IMG/VR virus record: IMGVR_UViG_3300035228_001665
Coordinates: 1-22,380 of that record
Origin: a virus
Length of the DNA stretch: 22,380 nucleotides
Strand: one strand, 5' to 3'
This document shows positions 17,101 to 21,766 of the stretch, piece after piece. A model generated the notes under the pieces. That model was not told the DNA's origin. It ran no database searches and was given only the letters and a program-made list of their open reading frames with translations. A program made the position numbers and the translations under genes. Numbering within the stretch: position 1 is the stretch's first letter; every line of letters starts with the position of its first letter.

Positions 17101-17170
17101 CATTAGGGTTAACATATAGAATGCGACCTTCGGCATTCTTAATAAAATTCTCAAGCTTATTAAGAGGCAT
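11117..17170 (-). CDS. Giant tail fibre/spike with C-terminal S74-type intramolecular chaperone, 2017 aa
   Basis: The largest gene here. Residues 15-210 (ILYVNPNDLDSTDGI, SLTKPFKTIQRALIESAR, TTILCFPGEHLIDNRPG) resemble a parallel beta-helix start as in pectate-lyase-like fibres. The middle holds at least five copies of a 'T...PHNL..G..I.I' module near residues 313, 687, 928, 1136 and 1308. From about 1650 come fibre-shaft repeats (NNNLTVNNNSHVKNNLTV). The end is an S74-type domain starting SDDRLKTNKVGISNAL, with GVSAQEVEKVLPEAV and a final coiled coil (LSDKVSSLEERLNN). Such domains help trimer folding and then cut themselves off. It is certainly a virion fibre-like protein; the receptor is unknown. 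Confidence 0.92.
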   Translation of the reverse strand: MPLNKLENFIKNAEGRILYVNPNDLDSTDGIENQGNSLTKPFKTIQRALIESARFSYLRGDDNDITEKTTILCFPGEHLIDNRPGFGIKDQGNNAIAIAPGGAETGAIDTLTLTLNSNFDLTQEDNVLYKFNSINGGIIIPRGTSIVGLDLRKTKVRPKYVPNPTDSNVPSSAIFRVTGACYFWQFTFFDGDETGLVYTDPRDFSVNNQSKPNFSHHKLTCFEYADGVNKNSGYDNLTDLDIYYAKVANAFNRASDREIEEKYPNDAGGFAKKRPEWEIVGAFASDPITISGIISGDGATPSTVVTVTTQIPHNLNSGTPIKIRGINVQDYNVSTKVVQVLNDRKFTYALESVRPTLPAGISAGLAPSRGAAVVIETDTVSGASPYIFNVSLRSVFGMAGMHADGSKADGFRSMVVAQFTAVSLQKDDRAFIKYNQSDRRWSGIANANTRVSGAELPAGASSLESSQIYHLDSDAVYREGWKTTHIKMSNDSVIQVVSVFAIGFHKHFECLSGGDASITNSNSNFGQFSLAADGFKKDAFDKDDKGFITGVVTPRSIAAGPIEIEWVQFDADKMSGGNTTQQIAKAKRLYLLGYPLPDTAPPIISQGYRIGARVDEQVVLKETLSNGTEVERSAKILMTNEIPTSASSNTCTGSDTSAKIYHDVVVSTVQDNNRKDQAIFTTPLAHNLRNGESIRVFSEQSDLPELLEEGKIYYAITDEKNSTGSSGRNDGVNLLGTQFQVATSITNANAATPISQLCYYSAGSELRVESRVSDKKAGEIGHPIQYDYVENNWFVYCESPPSSDIQGTNHLYGFLRDSTGDTEISFIKRVEDGRSIDEKLYKMRYVVPKELENTRGPVSGFILQDSNTTGVRKNADFNKTTIATSADPANNVTANEYDFDRNPRFISSCTYSAGTPGTISIRTDRPHNLKVGDIINIDKVPSSTNQNALENLGFNGRFNVKSISSSNRYEFTTTNVDIFGVSHNPGTATFDRHQRDINLPRISRSDAQTNLYVYRVETVSEYLKDVQDGVYYLYVLNADNAIAKFDSDQIGDAKYSQNITDLYPQLDRDNDLDNPPAAVSFAKRSPIGDVVTNDLKRSITRESLDVFNKTHAFGIEITAASTTNTSAAITLAEPHNLNSISGFNAIAGNNASHTEGIYYNVKLLNAANTATWDGATADVVVDSSGNVSSTTIVEGGSGYTDGETLKFDIADIGGNAFDAGVTINTASINSATDDYIQVTGIGTISDAYYRITSVPSNVTSNNQIGIARTTGDPAPRTGQYVSVVGRVASVSVAAPQGTVYTITSTKGHGFIAGNSIRILDSSNNNLGDFYVNNLDNTNPSTVFTVNTTTDISSGAYVLRHGMSANNASADSLGENIGTRLQTFYDNNVLFTKSGATVSTSADQFRVVLPDGTNTTSRIQEKFPVGTYIQVNNEIMRVKGGVTGTQNDELPVIRGSMGTIIEQHLENSVVKKIKLAPIELRRPSILRASAHTFEYLGYGPGNYSTGLPQVQVKTLTEDEEFLSQAQETSCGTVLYTGMDSDGDFYIGNTKYSSQSGEQTVFDVPIPTITGEDPNRLSVVFDEVIVKERILVEGGKSKAILTQFDGPVTFTNTVRFNQLLTLNGVPYSLRTKGTVTIQSINEAVTCTGDLNAALRVYGGVSIQKNMYICDDIVISSGGIQVAGIGTFNSNINVNADIDMGNNNKLLLGGNDDLKIYNDGTDSYIEEGGSGALIIKTSNFYLRNSDNTETIIQGVQDQWVKLFYDGIKRLETTSTGVKIFDDLEVNNNLTVNNNSHVKNNLTVTGTTNLNGGLDVDANARVRLNLTVDGSATFAGNTVSITNSSVTATNFKGTADVANKAPVYGTLGRGFNNHDMSLMMVPSGNGSGQVTDLMRDQQIKFNTGTNELKCDGDIAAFASDDRLKTNKVGISNALDKVNALSGFTYNWNEFASEQGNQFDPTKRFVGVSAQEVEKVLPEAVTAAPFNDEYLTVKYDKLVPLLIEAIKELSDKVSSLEERLNN
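11120..11428 (-). other. Intramolecular chaperone (peptidase S74-like) domain with predicted self-cleavage site
   Basis: Residues 1915-2017 of the giant fibre form this domain. In characterised relatives (endosialidase and other tailspikes) cleavage occurs just before the Ser of the S-D-x-R-x-K motif, using a Ser-Lys dyad; here that is S1915 and K1920. Cleavage would release a 103-residue fragment and leave a mature fibre of 1914 residues. Confidence 0.8.
11122..11128 (-). promoter_or_regulatory. Late-like box CTAAATA before the 679-aa fibre gene
   Basis: CTAAATA lies 19 bases before the ATG at 11102 and covers the last codons of the preceding gene. It differs by one base from the ATAAATA core. 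The same CTAAATA occurs at similar distance before the genes starting at 17517 and 21742. Confidence 0.3.
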
Positions 17171-17202
17171 CTTATTCTGACAACTATTAGATTTCTATGT
17201 TT

Positions 17203-17210
17203 TATTTATC
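17203..17210 (-). promoter_or_regulatory. T4-late-like promoter box GATAAATA
   Basis: GATAAATA lies 32 bases before the ATG of the giant fibre gene and overlaps the stop of the small gene upstream. It fits the T4 late core ATAAATA and would drive the fibre genes late in infection. Confidence 0.45.
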
Positions 17211-17517
17211 CCCTCAAATCTTCCTCGTCAAAGTAAGAAACTAGATCATCTGGCAGTATTTCAGGATTTGAAATCTCGATCATATCAAAGCAAGGATGAC
17301 ATTGTTCATGCATTAGATAGTTTGATCCTTTATATACATCCTCTATCTCAAAACTTCTATTAGCATTCGCTTCTTTAACTAAATCCTGATCCCAAAGATA
17401 TCCAATTGGTAATTCATCAAATGTAAATGGGATATCATTTAGAAAAAACATCTTTACAATCATCTTCTCATCATTGTACCAGACAAGAGATGAACTAACT
17501 TCAAAGTTGTTCCTCAT
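17206..17517 (-). CDS. 103-aa protein before the giant fibre, function unknown
   Basis: The product starts MRNNFEVSSSLVWYNDEK and is acidic, with a hydrophobic beta-like middle (MIVKMFFLNDIPFTF) and a His/Cys cluster, MHEQCHPCFD, that could hold a metal. The ribosome site is good: AAGAGGT three bases before the ATG. Two late-like boxes (17534-17540 and 17557-17564) lie upstream, between it and tRNA-Leu. It sits alone between the tRNA cluster and the fibre genes and may be a late virion or chaperone protein; no family is recognised. Confidence 0.72.
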   Translation of the reverse strand: MRNNFEVSSSLVWYNDEKMIVKMFFLNDIPFTFDELPIGYLWDQDLVKEANANRSFEIEDVYKGSNYLMHEQCHPCFDMIEISNPEILPDDLVSYFDEEDLRG

Positions 17518-17533
17518 GATACCTCTTTTTAAA

Positions 17534-17540
17534 TATTTAG
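17534..17540 (-). promoter_or_regulatory. Late-like box CTAAATA
   Basis: CTAAATA lies 16 bases before the ATG at 17517, in truly intergenic DNA, followed by a good ribosome site. It is the only CTAAATA copy here not overlapping a stop codon. Confidence 0.35.
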
Positions 17541-17556
17541 ATTACGAAATAAAAAT

Positions 17557-17564
17557 GATTTATA
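17557..17564 (-). promoter_or_regulatory. T4-late-like box TATAAATC
   Basis: TATAAATC matches the T4 late box TATAAATA in seven of eight bases and lies 6 bases beyond the 3' end of tRNA-Leu, 39 bases before the ATG at 17517. Either this or the CTAAATA box could be the working late promoter. Confidence 0.4.
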
Positions 17565-17570
17565 TAGAAA

Positions 17571-17655
17571 TGCGAGTAGGGAGACTTGAACTCCCACGGG
17601 CATTATGCCCAACAGATTTTAAGTCTGGTGCGTCTACCGATTCCGCCATACTCGC
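17571..17655 (-). tRNA. tRNA-Leu (anticodon UAA)
   Basis: Acceptor GCGAGTA pairs with TACTCGC. The anticodon loop CTTAAAA gives UAA. The long variable arm (GGGC/GCCC) is typical of tRNA-Leu, and the T stem is GGGAG/CTCCC with a TTCAAGT loop. Discriminator A; CCA is not encoded. The first anticodon-stem pair (C-U) is mismatched. It reads UUA codons, which are common in this AT-rich genome. Confidence 0.93.
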
Positions 17656-17658
17656 GGA

Positions 17659-17731
17659 TGCTTCCTGTGAGGATCGAACTCACCTTAGGCAAATTATGAG
17701 TTTGCTGCATTCACCAGATTGCTAAGGAAGC
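17659..17731 (-). tRNA. tRNA-Met (anticodon CAU), or Ile2 if lysidine-modified
   Basis: Acceptor GCTTCCT/AGGAAGC pairs perfectly; anticodon stem GCAAA/TTTGC encloses CTCATAA, giving CAU; T stem GTGAG/CTCAC. Discriminator A, no encoded CCA. It lacks the three GC pairs in the anticodon stem of an initiator tRNA. A CAU tRNA can also be tRNA-Ile2, but the neighbouring Ile-UAU gene makes Met more likely. Confidence 0.9.
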
Positions 17732-17734
17732 AGA

Positions 17735-17806
17735 TAGGAATGCCGAGAATTGAACTCGGATGACCCCGTTATAAGCAGGGCGCATTAACCATTATGCGAC
17801 ACTCCC
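17735..17806 (-). tRNA. tRNA-Ile (anticodon UAU)
   Basis: Acceptor GGGAGTG/CATTCCT includes a G1-U72 and a further G-U pair. D stem GCAT/ATGC; anticodon stem CCCTG/CGGGG with loop CTTATAA, giving UAU; T stem CCGAG/CTCGG; discriminator A; no CCA. The variable loop is 4 bases. It would read AUA directly, without lysidine modification. Confidence 0.85.
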
Positions 17807-17868
17807 TGATGATGAATTACTGAGCGTCGTTGTTTTGCTCAGTGTGTATTCGTAGAATTTCATCATCA
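17807..17868. repeat. Nested inverted repeats between tRNA-Ile and the Phd-like gene end
   Basis: TGATGATGAATT (17807-17818) pairs with AATTTCATCATCA (17856-17868) apart from one extra T. Inside it, CTGAGC and GCTCAG form a second stem around an 11-base loop. The structure covers the end of the Phd-like gene and abuts the 5' end of tRNA-Ile. It has no T-run, so it is not a standard terminator; it could steer tRNA processing or be chance. Confidence 0.35.
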
Positions 17869-17990
17869 GCAGGCATCATTACTGCTGCTTTACCATCTTC
17901 TCTCACAATACCTATAGTCTCACCTTTCTCAACTCTTTCTATGAGATTATCAAAGTTATCTTCCCATTCTTTTAGAGTAAAAATTTCCAT
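17817..17990 (-). CDS. Phd/YefM-like antitoxin-fold protein, 57 aa
   Basis: The product reads MEIFTLKEWEDNFDNLIERV, then EKGETIGIVREDGKAAVMM and PADDEIL onward. This is the N-terminal Phd/YefM pattern: a short strand, a helix ('l..ll..v..G'), then 'i.i.r.dgk..avm'. Full Phd/YefM antitoxins are about 70-90 residues and bind the toxin through a C-terminal tail; here that tail is short (RIHTEQNNDAQ). No Doc- or YoeB-type toxin gene adjoins it. The ATG overlaps the upstream stop as TAATG, with GGGAAT about 9 bases before. It may repress its own promoter or neutralise a host toxin. The fold is a pattern match; the function is inference. Confidence 0.75.
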   Translation of the reverse strand: MEIFTLKEWEDNFDNLIERVEKGETIGIVREDGKAAVMMPADDEILRIHTEQNNDAQ

Positions 17991-18193
17991 TAAACTTTAT
18001 TCCCTTTAACTGAAAGATCTGCATACTCAATTTGATCATCATTAAGATGTGAAGTACATACTTCCTTGACATTCATAAACTCTTCAGGAGTATCACATTT
18101 GATTAAACGTTCTTCTCCCTGATCACTAATGAGAAGAAAGGTACGTGAGCAAATATCTATCACTACACCTTCAACGTATGCCTCAGTGTTCAT
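17990..18193 (-). CDS. 67-aa protein coupled to the Phd-like gene, function unknown
   Basis: The protein starts MNTEAYVEGVVIDICSRTFL and continues LISDQGEERLIKCDTPEEFM. The first 35 residues look like a small beta-barrel (four or five short strands), the rest helical. It is not recognisably a toxin: no RelE, Doc or PIN motif is visible. It is the first gene after the promoter at 18217-18245 and ends in a one-base overlap with the Phd-like gene. That layout is like a toxin-antitoxin pair with the partner gene first, but could simply be an early phage operon. Confidence 0.72.
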   Translation of the reverse strand: MNTEAYVEGVVIDICSRTFLLISDQGEERLIKCDTPEEFMNVKEVCTSHLNDDQIEYADLSVKGNKV

Positions 18194-18216
18194 AGTGGTT
18201 TTTTGATTACCTTGAT

Positions 18217-18245
18217 ATTATAACGGATTCTAGTCGGAGCGTCAA
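18217..18245 (-). promoter_or_regulatory. Near-perfect sigma70 promoter for the 67-aa gene, Phd-like gene and tRNAs
   Basis: TTGACG (18240-18245), 17-base spacer, TATAAT (18217-18222). It lies in the 53-base gap after the 795-aa gene and points to the 67-aa gene, whose ATG is 23 bases beyond the -10. It should be read by host RNA polymerase early in infection. Confidence 0.82.
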
Positions 18246-18246
18246 G

Positions 18247-20634
18247 TCATTCAAAGGTAAGAACCACCAATCCACCTTGACCACTGCCACCATATCCTGC
18301 AACATAATCTGCATCACCATTGTCTCTAGCAGTCCTACCTCCTCCAGTTCCCGACTGTCCCTGTTCAGATGCGGTATTTGTCCATGAACCAGAGATAACA
18401 CCTGAACCACCGCCAGCGCCACCGCCAGTACAGTTTCCGTTACCATCACCGCCGCCACCGCCGCCACCACCAAAATAACCTGCACCACCGCCGCCACCAC
18501 GATTTCCTTGATTTAGACCAGAACCACCCGCTGCACCACCATCTTTTACATTAGATCCATTATTCCAAGCAGTACCACCACCACCACCACCTGCACCACC
18601 AGAGCCTGGTCCAGATCCAGATGGTAAATTATATCTAATCATATCAAATGAATTGCAAGTATCTCCATTTGGAGAACTACAAGTTCCACAAGAATCATCA
18701 CTACACCAACCATAAACACTATTTCCTGCTTTTATTCCTGGAACATAGAAATAACCACCATAAGCAATACCTTTTACAGTTCCAATACTTGTTAGTTCAT
18801 TATCATCAAATGTACCTATAGTTGCTCCATCCCATTTAATGACTACCTTTCTTAAATCATATGGATCATTTTCTCCACTACCAGTTCTTGTATACCAACC
18901 ACTAATACCACCGATACACGCTGGATTTTGTGTCAGTCCACCAGTAGCACTTCTAGAAGTAGCATTTGAAAGGTCACTTTCTGTTGCTGCTGCTCCACCA
19001 GCACTACCATTATTTGATCCAGTTCCGCCAGTACCAGCACCATTTCCACCTCCAGCACCACCTTGACCGTTTTGACCAGCACCACCACCACCGCCAGCAA
19101 TTAATATATTTCCAGAATACTTAATAGCGGATAATCCTCCACCAGCACCTGCTCCAGATCCTTCGTTTCCAGGTTGCGAACCAGATGAAGATCCACCAAC
19201 ATATACATCTACAGTTCCACCTGATACTGGTACTGTACCTTCAACGTGACCACCACTACCACCACTAAAACTATTAGATGGACATTCGCCAACTCCTGCT
19301 CCACCAGCACCCCATAACTTTGCAGTCATTGTTGTAGCATTTGCTGGTACATTAACTGAATAAGTTTCATTATCACCACCCGTGCTCACATACGCGAAAG
19401 AAGTAATACCTTCAAATACTATCTTTGAATTTTGACCAGACTCTCCAGCATCTTCTCTATCTGGATGATTTTGACCACTGGCAAATCCACCAGTGAATCC
19501 ATTGATGACAGAAGAATGAACATATCCTGATCCACCGCCACCACCTGAGGAAGAACGTGATCCTAAACCATCATCATTACCGCCGCCGCCTCCGCCGCCA
19601 CCATAATATCCGCCACCGCCGCCACCGCCACCAGCATAGTTGGGATAACTGCCTGAACCATTTCCCCCTCTTCCACCTTGAAGGGCACTACCAGTACTGC
19701 CACCGTGACCTCCTCCACCGCCACCAGAACTTTGTGATGCTCCTCCACCACCAGTAGAACCTTGTTGTGTATCAGGAGAATTATCGCCACCAGAACCTGA
19801 TGGTCCACCACCACCTCCACCATTGACAGAACCAGATTGTCCAACTGGATTTGCTCCGCCACCGCCACCACCAGCAATTAGTCTTGCGTTGGATTGATTG
19901 ATTGTTGATGATGAGAATATACCTGCTAGTCCTCCACCATCGCCAGAAGCACCATTACCACTTCCATTCTCGTTTCCGTGGTTGCCACCACCATAGTTTA
20001 ATCGTATATGAAGGACTTCATTTGCAAGTAAATTGAAAGTTCCATATGAATATCCACCTTGTCCACCACGTAGAGTTCCACCTTGTCCCCAAAGATATGC
20101 TCTTAACTTTACATTTGTAGAAGCAGTGTATGTGAATGAAGTAGAAGTATTTGAGTCAAAAATAAGATTACCATCAGTACCAAAGTCGTGGAATGATCCT
20201 CCACCACCTTGCCCATCATCAACTCCACCAACTCCACTTGAAGTTGAACCTTGAATATAAACTGATTGTGTTGTTTCTAGTAAAGAACCACTATGAGAAT
20301 CTGATCTAATATCAATAACAAATCCTTCACCTTCTTCTACAATACCATCAGAAGCAATCGCTTTAGTGAAAGAACCACTATCATTATTGATAGTAAATGT
20401 CCCTGTTAATGAATTATCTACAAAGTCTGATGCTGTTATTGTACCTAAAGTACCTCTAATAGTATAATAAAGAGTCGTTCCATCATCAATACCATCTGAA
20501 GTTACAGTGACAGTAATTACATTACCTTCAGTTAGATTTCTTGGTGCAACAGTAGATTGTACAGTTCTTGTTTCTGCACCAAGAAAACCATATCCACCAG
20601 CATTAATAGACGATTGTGTTCCAAATACAGGCAT
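18247..20634 (-). CDS. Large glycine-rich virion/adhesin protein with Calx-beta-like domain, 795 aa
   Basis: Residues 33-128 look like one Calx-beta domain (TEGNVITVTVTSDG, TASDF, NNDSGSFTKAI, EEGEGFVIDI). Two tandem modules follow, each opening with a beta-strand and an 'L/YLWGxGG' motif: FTYTASTNVKLRAYLWGQGG at about 167-186 and YSVNVPANATTMTAKLWGAGG at about 425-445. Each continues in long Gly runs, the second ending GYGGSGQGGLVVLTFE. A non-glycine insert with five Cys (C573, C644, C649, C652, C660) splits the second glycine region. Start ATG overlaps the previous stop (TAATG). It is likely a tail-associated or adhesin protein; polyglycine-II packing is possible. It is a poor match to any enzyme. 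Confidence 0.82.
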   Translation of the reverse strand: MPVFGTQSSINAGGYGFLGAETRTVQSTVAPRNLTEGNVITVTVTSDGIDDGTTLYYTIRGTLGTITASDFVDNSLTGTFTINNDSGSFTKAIASDGIVEEGEGFVIDIRSDSHSGSLLETTQSVYIQGSTSSGVGGVDDGQGGGGSFHDFGTDGNLIFDSNTSTSFTYTASTNVKLRAYLWGQGGTLRGGQGGYSYGTFNLLANEVLHIRLNYGGGNHGNENGSGNGASGDGGGLAGIFSSSTINQSNARLIAGGGGGGANPVGQSGSVNGGGGGGPSGSGGDNSPDTQQGSTGGGGASQSSGGGGGGHGGSTGSALQGGRGGNGSGSYPNYAGGGGGGGGYYGGGGGGGGNDDGLGSRSSSGGGGGSGYVHSSVINGFTGGFASGQNHPDREDAGESGQNSKIVFEGITSFAYVSTGGDNETYSVNVPANATTMTAKLWGAGGAGVGECPSNSFSGGSGGHVEGTVPVSGGTVDVYVGGSSSGSQPGNEGSGAGAGGGLSAIKYSGNILIAGGGGGAGQNGQGGAGGGNGAGTGGTGSNNGSAGGAAATESDLSNATSRSATGGLTQNPACIGGISGWYTRTGSGENDPYDLRKVVIKWDGATIGTFDDNELTSIGTVKGIAYGGYFYVPGIKAGNSVYGWCSDDSCGTCSSPNGDTCNSFDMIRYNLPSGSGPGSGGAGGGGGGTAWNNGSNVKDGGAAGGSGLNQGNRGGGGGAGYFGGGGGGGGDGNGNCTGGGAGGGSGVISGSWTNTASEQGQSGTGGGRTARDNGDADYVAGYGGSGQGGLVVLTFE

Positions 20635-21134
20635 TATCCAAAGGTACTTAGAGTTCCCAATACCGTATAATCTGTAACAGTAGTTTTCACAATAGCAAAG
20701 GTGTATGAATTTACTGCATTAGTAACTCCAGACGTTGGTGCTGTTGAATTTATCCACTTCACTACAACATTATTACCATCAATTTTAAATCCAGTTGTAG
20801 TTGGATTTGACATTACGTAAGCACTGGAACCCATATTTACCAATACTGTTACAACTATGCTCTTCTCAATAGGCATATTTGCAACATTTTTAATATTAAA
20901 AGTAAAATTGCCAGTTGCTTGTGCAATATAATAGTGTAGAGATCCTTTTTCTATATCAATTTCTATTTCACTTTCACTACTATATGTGTCATATAAACAT
21001 ACTTTCTCAAAGATTTCTTTTACTTGTGCATCTCCATTAAGAAGTAAACCTTTTTCAAATTTAGTTTGCTGATAAAAATTTACCTTTGCTCCAAAAGATT
21101 TTGGAAATGCGTCTATACTCCCTTTTCTTGTCAT
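20634..21134 (-). CDS. 166-aa virion structural protein candidate
   Basis: The product starts MTRKGSIDAFPKSFGAKVNF. A beta-rich pattern runs through it (IEIDIEKGSLHYYIAQATG, TFNIKNVANMP, IVVTVLVNMGSSAYVM), and it ends YTFAIVKTTVTDYTVLGTL-STFG, a C-terminal style I associate with small tail proteins of cyanophages. The ATG overlaps the upstream gene's stop (ATGA) and its stop overlaps the glycine-rich protein's start (TAATG), so it is made with both neighbours. It may be an adaptor that carries the glycine-rich protein. No enzyme motif is seen; the structural role is inferred from context. Confidence 0.72.
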   Translation of the reverse strand: MTRKGSIDAFPKSFGAKVNFYQQTKFEKGLLLNGDAQVKEIFEKVCLYDTYSSESEIEIDIEKGSLHYYIAQATGNFTFNIKNVANMPIEKSIVVTVLVNMGSSAYVMSNPTTTGFKIDGNNVVVKWINSTAPTSGVTNAVNSYTFAIVKTTVTDYTVLGTLSTFG

Positions 21135-21742
21135 AATCCAATCCCTGATTTCAGATTACTTATACCTTCTTTCATCACCCCTGCTACCAATTGAGATCCA
21201 ATTCCACCTGCACCAACAGATGCTGCTACTGCAATACTTTCGGCAGCAAGACCAGCATATACTCTAGTTAAGAAAGTCTCATTGGTCTTAGTGGCAATAC
21301 AATCAGGTCCATAAGAATGTGGTGCAACACAATATGCTTCTTTAGATTTAAAATCAATCTTTTTAGAAGCATCTACTTCAAAATTTCCACCACATTTGAA
21401 AGTTACATTTTCTTTAGCATTGAATACTAAATTATTTCCATTTATACGAACATCACCATTCTCCATCGCGGTAATGCAGACACTACCCTGCTTACCAGTG
21501 ATCATTACATCAACACCACCTCTACCAGAGATACCTCCACCTATAAGTTCGATGCACTTGTCACCATAGATTCTATAGTTTCCACCCTCTGTCATGCCTG
21601 CAAGACAGACATCACCTTTATCACTTACTCCGTAAATATCATAAACAACTGAACCATTGTCTCCTACTGTAGGATTACATGATTCAATTCTGACTTGAGG
21701 TCCAAGTGCAATGTATTGTCTCTTTTCCCAGTTATTAGACAT
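21131..21742 (-). CDS. Beta-helical spike/baseplate-like protein, 203 aa
   Basis: Residues about 70-135 show short regularly spaced strands with Gly/Asn turns (VDVMITGKQGSVCITAMENG, DVRINGNNLVFNAKEN, VTFKCGGNFEVDASKKID), as in triple-stranded beta-helices of phage spikes such as the end of T4 gp5. The N-terminus (MSNNWEKRQYIALGPQVRIE) is polar. The C-terminus is Ala/Gly-rich and fairly hydrophobic (AESIAVAASVGAGGIGSQLV). The ribosome site AAGGAGGT is the strongest in the window, predicting high expression. It lies directly after the Pro/Thr-tailed gene. A baseplate or spike role is likely but not proven; a VgrG/gp5 enzymatic part is absent. Confidence 0.72.
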   Translation of the reverse strand: MSNNWEKRQYIALGPQVRIESCNPTVGDNGSVVYDIYGVSDKGDVCLAGMTEGGNYRIYGDKCIELIGGGISGRGGVDVMITGKQGSVCITAMENGDVRINGNNLVFNAKENVTFKCGGNFEVDASKKIDFKSKEAYCVAPHSYGPDCIATKTNETFLTRVYAGLAAESIAVAASVGAGGIGSQLVAGVMKEGISNLKSGIGL

Positions 21743-21745
21743 ATT

Positions 21746-21753
21746 ACCTCCTT
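21746..21753 (-). promoter_or_regulatory. Consensus Shine-Dalgarno AAGGAGGT for the gene at 21742
   Basis: AAGGAGGT fully matches the anti-Shine-Dalgarno core and lies 3 bases before the ATG. It fixes the start and is unusual among the mostly weak ribosome sites here. Confidence 0.85.
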
Positions 21754-21759
21754 CTCAGA

Positions 21760-21766
21760 TATTTAG
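21760..21766 (-). promoter_or_regulatory. Late-like box CTAAATA
   Basis: CTAAATA lies 17 bases before the ATG at 21742 and overlaps the stop codon of the previous gene. It may be a late promoter variant. Confidence 0.3.

Noticed and set aside
17474-17725. 83-codon plus-strand open frame through the tRNA cluster
   Set aside because: It crosses two well-supported tRNA genes on the other strand and has no protein-like features.
17571-17806. tRNA cluster as a possible phage integration (att) site
   Set aside because: No integrase, no repeated tRNA end and no cut-off host genes are visible; lytic cyanophages often carry tRNAs.
17817-18193. A classic toxin-antitoxin pair
   Set aside because: Only the antitoxin-like half is recognisable; the 67-aa partner has no known toxin motif, so I report a candidate unit, not a named system.
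18207-18500. Val/Ala-rich minus-strand open frame, and a similar one at 19563-19877
   Set aside because: Both are frame-shifted readings of the Gly repeats of the 795-aa protein and have no independent support.
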